From contig NC_037092.1 in the NCBI RefSeq assembly GCF_002994745.2, positions 89,194,398 through 89,258,397 of the forward strand: DNA of 64,000 nucleotides, written 5' to 3'. The notes beneath the pieces are model-generated. The model saw only the letters and a program-made list of their open reading frames with translations, had not been told where the DNA came from and did no database searches. The translations under genes and the position numbers were made by a program. Origin of the DNA: Rosa chinensis. Taxonomy: Eukaryota > Streptophyta > Magnoliopsida > Rosales > Rosaceae. Each line of letters starts with the position of its first letter. Position 1 is the stretch's first letter. Positions 43,201 through 53,798 of the stretch are shown here, one piece after another.

Positions 43201-43366
43201 CCCAAACCCTAAAACCCACACCAGTCAGCACAAATACAGATCTAGCCTATCCATACATCAAAAACAAAACCCAGAAAAAGCCAAAATACGAACAAACGCA
43301 CTCAACCCAGATTCGACCATCTAACAAATCCCTAAAAGCACCAACTCTGCCAACCGCCATAATCCA

Positions 43367-43382
43367 ACCCCCCCCCCCCCCC
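43367..43382. repeat. Poly(C) run
   Basis: About 14-15 consecutive C upstream of the antisense gene. A likely site of length error. Confidence 0.85.
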
Positions 43383-43915
43383 AACCTCACTATACAACTC
43401 CGATTACGCCCAAAAAAAAAAAAGAGGCCAGCAATCATCCCAGACAACAAAACCCAGCACAAATAGCAAACCAAAAGAGGAAAGAGAGGAAGAAGTCCAA
43501 ATACCAACCTCGGTGATGAAGCCTCCGATTCGATTGGGCACTGTACTCGTACGGGAGACGCTCGTTGTTTCTCCGGGAACGATACCACTTTCTCCGGGAC
43601 AGGCAGAGCTTCAAGACGATGACTCGGGTTTGAAATTTTCACAAAGTGTCAAATCCCCCAGAGTTTCCCCCCTTTTTTATATCGGCCCCAACGCTTCCTC
43701 AGCCGTCCGCTCCATATCGACATCACTTAGTAGCCGTACACGTGTCGTTAGTCTCCAATCACTCTCCGGATTACCCGAGGCGTCATCTCGGTTACGAAAC
43801 CCACAGTTACTGTCATTAAAGGCTAGAAGACGGACAGGCTTAGCAGACAAGCCTACGCACTCTAACACGCTATAGGTTCGACACGTATTAACCACTGAAG
43901 GGGCAACTTCGGAAA

Positions 43916-44945
43916 CACCGCCAGCGGAACTTCTCGTCATTTCCCAAGTTACGAGGTCTCCGCTGAGCGGACAAGTGACGAAGTCTCCGCTGAGCAAAAC
44001 ACCGCCAGCGGAACTTCTCGTCATTTCCCAAGTGACGAAGTCTCCGCTGAGCGAAACACCGCCAGCGGAACTTCTCCCTTGTCATTTCCCAAGTGACGAA
44101 GTCTCCGCTGAGCAAAACACCGCCAGCGGAACTTCTCGTCATTTCCCAAGTTACGAGGTCTCCGCTGAGCGGACAAGTGACGAAGTCTCCGCTGAGCAAA
44201 ACACCGCCAGCGGAACTTCTCGTCATTTCCCAAGTGACGAAGTCTCCGCTGAGCGAAACACCGCCAGCGGAACTTCTCCCTTGTCATTTCCCAAGTGACG
44301 AAGTCTCCGCTGAGCAAAACACCGCCAGCGGAACTTCTTGTCATTTCCCAAGTGACGAAGTCTCCGCTGAGCGAAACACCGCCAGCGGAACTTCTCCCTT
44401 GTCATTTCCCAGGTGACGAAGTCTCCGTTGAGCGAAACACCGCCAGCGGAACTTCTCCCTTGTCATTTCCCAGGTGACGAAGTCTCCGTTGAGCGAAACA
44501 CCGCCAGCGGAACTTCTCCCTTGTCATTTCCCAAGTGACGAAGTCTCCGCTGAGCGAAACACCGCCAGCGGAACTTCTCCCTTGTCATTTCCCAGGTGAC
44601 GAAGTCTCCGCTGAGCGAAACACCGCCAGCGGAACTTCTCCCTTGTCATTTCCCAGGTGACGAAGTCTCCACTGAGCGGAACTTCTCCCTTGTCATTTCC
44701 CAGGTGACGAAGTCTCCACTGAGCGAAACACCGCCAGCGGAACTTCTCCCTTGTCATTTCCCAGGTGACGAAGTCTCCGTTGAGCGAAACACCGCCAGCG
44801 GAACTTCTCCCTTGTCATTTCCCAGGTGACGAAGTCTCCGCTGAGCGAAACACCGCCAGCGGAACTTCTCCCTTGTCATTTCCCAAGTGACGAAGTCCCC
44901 GCTGAGCAAAACACCGCCAGCGGAACTTCTCCCTTGTCATTTGCC
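43916..44945. repeat. Satellite-like 61-bp tandem array in the Tat element
   Basis: About 16 units share ACCGCCAGCGGAACTTCT and GTGACGAAGTCTCCGCTGAG. Adjacent units at 44438, 44499, 44560 and 44621 are exactly 61 bases apart; shorter 57-base units lack CCCT, and one near 44680 is internally deleted. The array lies between the antisense gene promoter side and the 3' LTR. All long ORFs over it are artefacts of the repeat. The mix of variants suggests expansion by unequal exchange or replication slippage. Confidence 0.92.
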
Positions 44946-45531
44946 AACTGCCGAAGTCTATCCTGCAAGGGTGTCTTCCGCTATAACCTTTGACGAAACG
45001 CCCTTTTAATCTTGCAAGCGGCGTGCTTTGTTTCAACACTATCGTTCAACAAAGTACCGCCAAGCACGCTGCTTCCTGCTACAATTAGCGGGGGGATATC
45101 CGCCAAACGGCGAATCCCGAGGCCACGCCTCACTGGCAATGTCCGCCACGCGGCATTACCGCCAGACCGTCCCTACGGGACACGGGACTAGTCACAGTCT
45201 ACGACGGCCCTGATCAGGCAAGTTGACCCCCGTCATTTGGGTGCTAAACATTGGGCTCGCAACCCAAGACCCTCTGCTCCGTGCAGCTCCCCCTCAACAA
45301 ACAATTTGCCGACCATCCGGAGGTCTATCTTCGCCGGGGAGTGGGGGACTCCCTGGGGGGCCTAGCAGGGGCCCACCCGAAAGGGTATAAAGCGTTTGCT
45401 CAGTAAAGCCAACGGTTGACAACGCACTGACGCTAATTATGCTCTTGCAAGTCTAGCGGAAGAAAACGCTTCAAACCGCCGAACAACTCCCCAACCAAGA
45501 TTGCCCTCCTTGACTGGGGACTTGGGGGACT
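44946..45531 (+). other. Tat 3' untranslated region and polypurine tract
   Basis: GC-rich noncoding DNA ending in a purine-rich segment, TGGGGACTTGGGGGACT (about 45514-45530), immediately before the 3' LTR. It fits the plus-strand primer of reverse transcription. Confidence 0.7.
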
Positions 45532-46048
45532 TGTACATACATGTACATTTGCAAGCATAATTAGCTATAATGGGCCACGCTCATTGTACCGCCAAAGGTA
45601 CTAATTCCAACTAAAGGAATGACATGCAGACACACCGCCAGGCGGCCCACAACCTCAGCGTCGGGCCATCCCCAGATCGCCGTCGACGCGCCGCCACGCG
45701 CCACGCCAAGATAGCGTCAGAAGCTCCTGAAACTGGGAACTAAGACATGTCAGTCCCACATCGAAAACAAAGAGAAGATCAGCCTCTTCCTCACCTATAA
45801 AAGGTTCTCTCTTCTCTCCTCATTAATTACGCATTTAATACTTACCTACTGTTACTTTGTCAACATAAATACATTGACTAACTTAGGCATCGGAGAGTTG
45901 AAGACCGCCCAGCGCGGTCTCCCTCTGACGCCCGTTGTATTTTACTTGACAGGTAACGGTAACCATAATGACAACACAAGTATCGATCCGCCCATCGGAT
46001 CAGCGTTAAACTAAGGTCCAGCTACCGCTAGACTTTCAGACATTAACA
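45532..46048 (+). repeat. 3' LTR of the Tat element
   Basis: 517 bp, identical in length to the 5' LTR; TATAAAA at 45796-45802. Followed by GTATG, then copia leader sequence. Confidence 0.93.
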
Positions 46049-46053
46049 GTATG

Positions 46054-46701
46054 AAGAACAAAAATCTCCCAGAAATTGTTTACACATTATTAAAGTTGAT
46101 AGATACAAGAGCTTAATTTTCTTACAAGGATGAATCTGGATAGAATATAAAGTAAAAGAGCTCATATGTTTTGTGATTTTCTGTTGGCATAAGTGATTAT
46201 GATGCACAAAGCATCCTTCATTGATGTTGGTAGAAAACACTGATCAGGTACCTGACCAAGTAACTGATCAAGTAATTGTACATGATCGAGTAACAAAACT
46301 GAAATTGTGTTTTGTGTTTTAAAACTATGCTTCAGTTTTATCTTCCAAAGAAGTGGTCAAGTGTGGTTTTAGAATGCAAGACAGCAGTATGCATGCTTTA
46401 TGAAGATATATTTGGATACTTGGAAATTTTTCTTCTGTCTAAAGATGTGGATGAATCTCCTTGGATAACATATTTTGATTAAGCATGTCATATTGATAAA
46501 GAACTCCAGGATATTAAGTTTCTGCTCAAAAGTGATGCTTAATATTGTTTTTGTTATGGACTGACATGAATGCAAGTATGGAATGATTAGGTTTTCTGTA
46601 TGAACTTTTCTTGAACTGTTCTTGTTTTGGTTGCTAAAAGCATAATAAAACACAAAAAACTTAAAGTTATTTTCTTTACAAATTGAGAACTCACATGAAT
46701 T
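46054..46701 (+). other. Copia leader, right part, with dodecamer repeats
   Basis: Continuation of the copia leader after the Tat element. Contains four units of the CTGATCAAGTAA type repeat (46238-46290). The rest is AT-rich with no coding signal. CTCCTTAG at 46711-46718, just inside the gag frame, could be a splice acceptor. Confidence 0.6.
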
Positions 46702-47373
46702 TTGTTTTGCTCCTTAGGTAACTCTTACATGAACTTGAACAGTGTCTTGATGTTAACTGAAACCAACTATAGAGCTTGGCTAGATTCTGTAGAGAACTAT
46801 ATGGGAATGCATGAGACCATAGACTATTGCTTTACTGAGAATAAGCCTGAAGAGTTGAATGAAAAGAGCACCAAGAAAGATACTGATCTTTACAAGAAGT
46901 GGCATAGATCCAATAGAATGGCTAAGAACCTCATTCGTACCTCTATGTCTAAGACTGTCAGGGGAAGTATAGAAGAGCCTGAGCTAGCATCAGATTTTTT
47001 GAAACTCATAGGTGCTAAGTTTAAAGAAAGTGAAAAAGCAGAAGCAGCTAGGCTGACCAAGGAGTTTCATGATTTGAAGTACATGGGTTCAGGGGGAGTT
47101 AGAGAGCATATTATGAAGATGATCAATATAAATGACAGACTCATGGAACTCTTGATGGGGGTTAGGGATGAGCAGGTAGTGCATTATGCACTACATTCCT
47201 TGCCTAACAGTTTTAGTCATCTTAGGACCAGTTACAATTCTCAAATGGGAAACTGGACTCTAGATGAACTTATATCCATCTGTGTGGATGAGGAAGCTAG
47301 GATTAAGGAAGAAAAGGACTGCACTGGCTATAAAAATTGGTTAGCCAAAAGGGTAAGATTTTTTCTAATATAA
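46702..47373 (+). pseudogene. Copia gag
   Basis: A 223-codon frame. The gag core shows LTETNYRAWLDSVENYM, SNRMAKNLIRTSMSKTV, EAARLTKEFHDLKYMG and LHSLPNSFSHLRTSYN, matching plant copia gag (UBN2-type). The true start is probably the Met of MNLNSVLML (46732). The protein ends early, at RVRFFLI, with no CCHC zinc knuckle before the protease, so its C-terminus is deleted. Confidence 0.8.
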
Positions 47374-47416
47374 TTTTTTCCTTAGAAATTAATCTTATAA
47401 ATGTTGAACCACAGTC

Positions 47417-48914
47417 TTGATGGATAGATTCAGGCTCACCTATTCATATTACTAATTCCTTGTAGGCATTCATAAGGAGGAGAATCCCAAAAAGTGATGA
47501 AGTGAACCTGTGTGTGGGCAATGGCATGAGAGTGATAGTCAAGGCTATTGGAACCTTAATGCTCGATTTAGGATTAGGAAAATTGTTAGTTCTGGACAAT
47601 GTTTTTTATGTACCTTCCATGAGAAGGAATTTGGTTTCAGTTTTTCTTTTAGTAAAATATGGTTGTAGACTTGTTATGAATAATAATGGAATTCTTATTT
47701 CTAAAAATTCTGTTCAAATTGGTTCTGGTGTTATTAAGAATGATTATTTACAGTTAAATTGTTCAATGGCTCAACAAGAAATTTTACTTGTTGAAAATAA
47801 CACTAATAGTACTAGCACTTTAACAGGTGTTAAAAGAACCAAACTAAATGAAAAGTCTGCATTTTTATGGCATAGAAGACTCGGCCATGTTTCAAAAGAG
47901 AGACTGAAAATTTTGGTGAAAAACAACATCCTAAATGAACTTGATTTTTCTGATCTAACAGACTGTGTTGAATGCTTTAAGGGAAAAATAACTAATACTA
48001 GAAAGAAGACTGCATATAGAAGCCAAAACTTATTAGAACTCATACACACTGATGTATGTGGACCATTTAGGCATCAAACTATCTGTGGGAATGTGTATTT
48101 TATCACATTCATTGATGATTTTTCTAGATACAGTTATGTTTATCTACTTTCAGAAAAGGCCCAAGCATTGAAAGCCTTTCAAATCTTTAAGTCTGAGGTA
48201 GAAAATCAACTAGAAAAGAAAATCAAAACAGTGAGATCAGATAGAGGTGGTGAGTTCTATGGAAAGTACACTGAATCCAGCCAACAAAAGGGTCAATTTG
48301 CCTTGTTTTTGCAAGACAATGGAATTAAAGCTCAATATATAACACCCTATAACCCACAACAGAATGGTGTTGCAGAGAGAAAGAATAGGACTCTTTTGAA
48401 CATGGTTAGATGTATGATGTGTACAACTGGTTTGCCTAAATTTCTGTGGGGTAAGGCTTTAAAAACTGCGAATTATATTTGCAACAGGACTCCTACCAAA
48501 GCTATAGAAATGACTGCTTTTGAGCTTTGGTGTGGCAGGAAACCTAGTCTTCATCACTGCCATGTTTGGGGATGTCATGCAGAAGATAGGATTTATAATC
48601 CAAGCTTGAATAAACTTGACCCCAAAACTGTTAGTTGCTATTTTATAGGTTATCCAGATAAATCTAAAGGTTATAAATTATATTCTGCTCATCATTCACC
48701 TAGAATTTTTGAAACACATCAAATCAAGTTTCTAAGTGAAAAAGTTCACAATACAAACCTTGAGGATTTATCCTCAGATTTTGAGGAAATTGTGTCCGAT
48801 GAGAATATAAGTGTAGCATTGCCTTTAGAACAAGATGTAACTGATCAAGTCACTGGTCGAGTACCTGACCAAGTAACTAATCAAGTAGCTGTATCTAGTC
48901 AAGTAACTGATTAA
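47417..48914 (+). pseudogene. Copia protease and integrase
   Basis: The protease active site WIDSGSPIHITNS (from 47420) directly follows a TGA where Trp is expected. The integrase zinc segment is LWHRRLGHVSKERL ... DCVECFKGK. The core follows: IHTDVCGPF, FIDDFSRYSYVYLL, VRSDRGGEF and NPQQNGVAERKNRTLL carry the D, D, E triad. Downstream, CYFIGYPDKSKGYKLY is the usual copia connector. The linker then becomes a QVTD/QVPD repeat ending at TAA 48912. Confidence 0.85.
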
Positions 48915-48972
48915 GTACCTGTAACTGGTCAAGTAACTGACCAAGTAACTGATCAAGTACCTGTAGCTCACC
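48836..48972 (+). repeat. 12-bp coding repeat (QVTD units) in the copia linker
   Basis: About eleven 12-base units of the CAAGTAACTGAC/T type encode QVTD, QVPD, QVTN and similar tetrapeptides; one unit has become a stop. The same repeat lies in the two noncoding leader sites. Confidence 0.85.
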
Positions 48973-49029
48973 CTAATCCTGAACATCCTCAGCCTAGAAG
49001 ATCACAGAGAGCAAGAAAATCAACTTGTT

Positions 49030-49047
49030 GGGGGGGGGGGGGGGGGG
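49030..49047 (+). repeat. Poly(G)18 run breaking the copia frame
   Basis: Eighteen consecutive G between RARKSTCW and EESDYIVSLQEAE. Copia proteins read straight through here, so the length is either mutated or mis-sequenced. Confidence 0.9.
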
Positions 49048-49091
49048 AAGAGAGTGACTACATTGTTTCTCTACAAGAAGCAGAAATTGAA

Positions 49092-50418
49092 ATGGACTGT
49101 GCAGAGGACAATGATCTAACTACATTTAATCAGGCCATTGAAAGTAGTGAATCTCATCAATGGCAGCCAGCAATGGAAGCAGAAATTGATTCCATGAGCC
49201 AAAATGCAGTTTGGGAATTAGTTGAACCTGACCCTAATCAGAAACCTATAGGTTGTAAATGGGTTTTCAAAACCAAAAGAGATGCAAATGGCAATATAGA
49301 GAGACACAAGGCAATGTTTGTTGCCAAAGGTTTTACACAGAAGGAGGGCATTGACTTTACTGAGACTTTTTCTCCAGTTTCTACAAAAGACTCGTTTAGA
49401 ATAATCATGGCTTTAGTGGCCTATTTTGATATAGAGCTGCACCAAATGGATGTTAAAATAGCCTTCTTGAATGGTGAACTAGATGAAGTGATTTGTATGA
49501 GGCAGCTAGAAGGATTTGTACAAGCTGGAAGTGAAAATTTAGTGTGTAAGTTAAAAAAATTAATTTATGGCCTAAAACAAGCTTCTAGACAGTGGTACAA
49601 AAAATTTGACTCAGTGATTTCTACTTTTGGATTTACAGAAAATCTTGTTGATGAGTGTGTTTATTTGAAGACAGTTGGGAACAATTTTATTTTTCTGGTA
49701 CTCTATGTGGATGATATACTTTTGAATAGCAGTAACCTTAAACTGCTTAAAGACACCAAGAGCTTTCTGTCAAAGAATTTTGACATGAAAGACTTAGGAG
49801 AAGCATCCTATGTACTAGGCATTGAGATTAAAAGAGATAGGACACAGAGACTACTTGGTTTGTCTCAACAGAATTATGTTACCAAAATTTTAAAGAGGTT
49901 TGGTATGGAAAAGTGTGCATCTGGAGAAGTTCCCATGTCCAAAGGAGATAAATTGACCAAGAAGAAAAATCCCAAAAATGATGTTGAGAAGGAGAATATG
50001 GAGTCAAAGCCTTATGCCAGACTTGTAGGAAGTCTCATGTATGCACAAGTCTGCACTAGGCCAGACTTGTCTTTTGCAGTAGGGATTTTGTCAAGATTCC
50101 AGTCTAATCCAGGCCATGAACATTGGGTAGCTGGGAAGAAAGTGTTGAGATATCTGCAGAAAACAAAGAATTATATGCTAGTTTATAGGCAAGTGGAGGA
50201 TCTGAAACTTGTTGGATTTTCAGACTCGGATTTTGCAGGGAATTATCCAGACTCCAAGAAGTCTACTTGTGGATATGTGTTCATGCTTGCAGGAGGTGCT
50301 ATTGCTTGGAAAACCATGAAGCAAACTCTTGTTTCAACTTCTACTATGTAAGCTGAATTTATTGCAGTATATGAAATTGTGTGTGAAGGACTTTGGATTA
50401 AGAATTTTCTCATGCAGA
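49092..50418 (+). pseudogene. Copia reverse transcriptase and RNase H, truncated
   Basis: RT motifs: WQPAMEAEIDSMSQNAVWEL, GCKWVFKTKRDANG, FSPVSTKDSFRIIMAL, QMDVKIAFLNGEL, LYVDDILLNSSN. RNase H: YARLVGSLMYAQVCTRPDL, GFSDSDFAGNYPDSKKSTCG, IAWKTMKQTLVSTST. TAA at 50349 precedes the AEFIAVYEIVCEGLWIKNFL segment that still follows in frame. After this, at about 50418, the sequence switches to EVE copy 2; the RNase H end and 3' LTR are missing. Confidence 0.88.
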
Positions 50419-50420
50419 CC

Positions 50421-51110
50421 AAAGGAACAAGCTCAAGAAAATGAGCTTCAACAGTCGAAAATCGTCTCTACTAGTAGATACAGCAACTACATAGAGATTG
50501 GATTAAAACTCCCTGATCACAAAAAATATCATCTACATGCATCTGTAGATAATGGATCAAGATTTACTATTGCAAAGAGATTTGCAATTCCAGAAGAACT
50601 CTGGAAAGAAGATAAAAAAAAAACAGCTATTGGGGTCATGTTTGACCGAAGTCACCTCACCATGAATAAAGTAGCAAAAAATGTTCATATCACTATTGGT
50701 GGAGGAACATTTATCATCCACAATGTCTAGCAATCTGAAGGCCAAGGCTCAGATTTCTTGTTGGGAAATGATTTTATTCTCCAACAGAGATTTATTCAGG
50801 ATGAAGAAGCGATAGGCTTCAGAAAAGGAGAACGGGTGTTCTGGGCAGACGGGCTTACTCAAGCCAAAAGTGTAGTAGGTCCTAATTTTACTACACAATC
50901 AGAGATCGCAAAAGAATAGTGGTGATCTTACCTCCTACAAACCCAAATTTGAAACCATACTCCAAATCAAACAACAAGAAGAGTTACTTGTTGAAGAATC
51001 TTCTGAAGAAGAAGAAGAAGAAACTAGTGAAGATGAAGAAGCTAGTTTTCTCCATGAGCATAACCTCAAGCACTTCCAGAACAAGCTTGAGTCTCAGAAA
51101 ATCCCTACTC
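50421..51110 (+). pseudogene. EVE copy 2 protease region
   Basis: Contains VDNGSRFTIAKRFAIPEELW; copy 1 has the same D-N-G. IGGGTFIIHNV follows, then TAG at 50728 where copy 1 has TGG. The frame is lost near 50900 and regained near 51115. Confidence 0.75.
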
Positions 51111-52500
51111 TTGAAAAAAATCAAGAAACTACTCGAACAGCATATCGATGTAGACCCTCAGAAATTTTGGGAAAAAGACCCAGTGGTCTGTGAATTAAGA
51201 TTACATGACATGAATGCTATCTGTCATGTCAAAACCATTCCTCAATACAAAGTGGAAGATCAGAAGGAATTCAGAAAAGATATCGAAGATCTCCTGAACA
51301 AGAGATTAATTCGATCATCCACTAGCCCTCATCATGCTCCAACAGTCTATGTGAGAAATCATGCAGAAAATCTTAAAGGAAAAGCTAGAATGGTAATTGA
51401 CTACAGAGATGTCAATATGAAGACCATGAAGGACGGTTATCAAATTGCTCAAGTACGAGTACTTATCAACCAGCTCAGAGGAGATAAAGTCTTTTCAAAA
51501 TTCTATGCAAAGTCGGGTTTTTGGCAAGTCAAGATGCATCTTGAGAGTATCTCTCTCACTGCATTTCGAACACCACAAGGACATTACGAATGGTTAGTAA
51601 TGCCTTTTGGTCTAAAACAAGCTCCCTCAATCTTCCAAAGAAAGATGGATGACATCTTCAAACATGTTGCGGAGTTCTGTGTCGTCTATATTGATGACAT
51701 CCTTGTCTTCTCCAAAAATAGAGAAGAACACATGAAACACCTCCACGAGGTAGTAAAGCTGATAGTTCAGCATGGAATTATCCTACGTGAAAAGAAAATC
51801 TTCTTTATCCTCAATGAAGTTGATTTCCTAGGAATTAACATCAAGAATGGAGTGATAAAAGTCCAACCCCACATCCTTGAGAAAATCTGGAAGTTCCCAG
51901 ATAAAATTCCTGATGCTAAGAGTCTAGAGAGATTCTTAGGAGTCATAAACTATAGGAGAGATTTCATTCCCAAAATCTCAGGACTAATAGCAATGTTATC
52001 TCCTAAAACCAGTTCTAAAAGAAAATGAAACTTCACAGAAGATGATGAAAAAATTGTGAAGTAGATAAAAAATCTCTGCAGAAATCTCCCTTCTCTCCAA
52101 CAACCAGAGGAAAATGATGAAATTATCCTCCAGACAGATGCGAGTGATAATTACTGGTCCGGTGTTGTCCTGGCAAAAACGCTTGGAACTAACATTGAAA
52201 AGATCTGCAAATTTTGTAGTGGCAAGTTCAGCCCTACAGAACTAAATTATCCCACAGGGGAAAAGGAAATTTTGGCTGTCAAGAAAACAATCTTAACTTC
52301 TCCAGCTTTTCTTGGAAAACCCTTTACTGTTCGCACCGATTATGCTAGAGTAAAGAATTTCAAAAATTTTAAACTTGACAAAGCTGCTGATAGAGGAAGA
52401 CTAGCAAATTGGCAATTGTTTCTTAACCAATATGATTATATTGTTGAATTAATTGCAGGAAACAAGAACTATCATCCAGACACCTTAACCAGAGAACTGG
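51111..52500 (+). pseudogene. EVE copy 2 reverse transcriptase and RNase H
   Basis: RT motifs MVIDYRDVNMKTMKDGY, GHYEWLVMPFGLKQAPSIFQ and YIDDILVFSK are present. RNase H keeps LQTDASDNYWSGVVLAK, closer to the family TDAS consensus than copy 1, and TVRTDYARVKNF. TGA at 52026 (TGG in copy 1) and TAG at 52062 (CAG in copy 1) separate the two domains. Confidence 0.87.
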
Positions 52501-53798
52501 CAATGTTCAGCCGAAAAGATGACGACGAAGGTCGCAATCCCAGAAACAGAAGATCTGGGAAAGAACATGAACCTGCTAAGGATCCCAAAGAAAAAATCCT
52601 CAAAAGATTCCTGCTAGGTCCAAAAGGACTAGCCACAACTGATCAATCCCAGGGTAAAGGATTGGCTAGCCCGTCTCAAACGGCAGATGATAAAGGCTCA
52701 TCAAGATCGTTGACGGCTGTTGCTTTGCCAAAAAGCAAACCTACTTCAACTGGAGTAATAAATGTTTTTAATTATGAACTTCAAACATTTGACACTCTTG
52801 TGTTCAGAACTAGCAGGAGGCTAGCTTACCACCAGAAAGCAATTCTGGATAATCTCCTATTTGCCTTTCGGGAAAGAAGCAGTGGTCTGATGTTCCCGGC
52901 TCTCTTCGCACTAGCTGAAGAACTCTATGAAAATGCTAGACCACAATTTGAAGAATTTCATACATAGCAGAGTGCTGTTAGAAAAGAAAAAATTCACTTC
53001 CTCGAAGATCCAGAAAGTGCTAGAGTCCCTATCATAGCACTAAAAGAATCAGATTGGCATGAATTCCATAGTCTGTTAGGAAGTCATAATTCTGAGGCAT
53101 GTATTCCTCCAATCCTCTTCATTATTGCAGGACCTTATGTTGGAAGATACCTGGTAAATGTTCAGAGTGAACATCCTCAAGAACACAAGCTTTGGCTTGT
53201 TGAAAATGGTTTTGTTCATAATCTTTGGAGCAAAACGAATGATGATCTCAAAGGCCTGCCCCCTATCATCGTCAACACAGTCAAAAATATCAGAAAAAAT
53301 GACTGCATGCTTTGACTAAAGTTCAGATCCACTCCACCAGAATGGATTCAGAAGGCAAACGGTGAAGTTAAATACATTTCTCCATATCATTATGTGAGAA
53401 TTATTCAAAGAAAATATCTTCAGCCTGCCTGTGTTGGATACAACGGCCAGCCAAACTCAAGCATCCCATGGATGAAAGCCATGACTCTGGAATATATCAA
53501 AAAGATCATCTCTGAAGATACAAACAATACATTCCTAGCATCAGGAGAAAAAACCATAGTTACTGTCTACGATCATCCTGACGTAGTCAGCAGTGACCTA
53601 TTCCTATCTCTCACAAGAAAGGAGATAGACTCGACACTGGCATGCTTACAGTGGGTTGAAAAACTTGAAAATGACAACCGCTACGAGATGTATGTTGATA
53701 CAGATGTCGAAGACAATGCCACAACTGCTCGAATGGCCCAAGCAAACAACAACTCCTTTGTCCTTGGCCATAATTCAGAAACAGATGAGAACATGTGA
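52501..53798 (+). pseudogene. EVE copy 2 C-terminal domain, function unknown
   Basis: Colinear with the copy 1 domain: VINVFNYELQTFDTLVFRTS, SSGLMFPALFALAEELYENA, GPYVGRYLVNVQSEHPQ, then HYVRIIQRKYLQPACVGYNG and the acidic end. Stops at 52965 (TAG for CAG) and 53313 (TGA for CGA). Most differences from copy 1 are conservative, so the domain was under protein selection before integration. Confidence 0.6.

Larger units (their letters stand above)
33797..46048 (+). mobile_element. Ty3/gypsy Tat-lineage LTR retrotransposon, young and nearly intact
   Basis: Two 517-bp LTRs (33797-34313 and 45532-46048) flank a 1906-codon gag-pol, a spliced antisense gene and a tandem array. Flanks are GTATA on the left and GTATG on the right, a 4-of-5 target duplication within the copia leader. 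The LTRs differ at five positions, so insertion was recent. A second RNase H domain between the normal RNase H and integrase, an antisense ORF downstream of pol and 3' tandem repeats are marks of the Tat lineage (Ogre/Retand relatives). A purine-rich TGGGGACTTGGGGGACT precedes the 3' LTR. Confidence 0.92.
32642..50418 (+). mobile_element. Ty1/copia LTR retrotransposon, 3' LTR lost, split by a Tat gypsy element
   Basis: The order is 5' LTR, iMet primer site, long leader, (12.25-kb Tat insertion), gag, protease/integrase, RT/RNase H. The copia sequence ends near 50418, where it is fused to EVE copy 2. Integrase before RT fixes the Ty1/copia order. Lesions: a TGA directly before the protease WIDSGS block, loss of the gag zinc knuckle, a TAA at 48912, an 18-base G run that breaks the frame at 49030, and a TAA at 50349 within the RNase H end. 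No 3' LTR or polypurine tract is seen. Confidence 0.87.

Noticed and set aside
43888..44829. Several overlapping ORFs of 60-112 codons on both strands
   Set aside because: They are translations of the 61-bp tandem array and follow its period; no independent protein signal.
43916..44945. CRISPR-like array
   Set aside because: Units are contiguous and similar throughout, with no unique spacers; the setting is a plant retrotransposon.
46049..46701. A 3' LTR for the copia element
   Set aside because: This is the continuation of the copia leader after the Tat insertion; it does not match 32642-33125.
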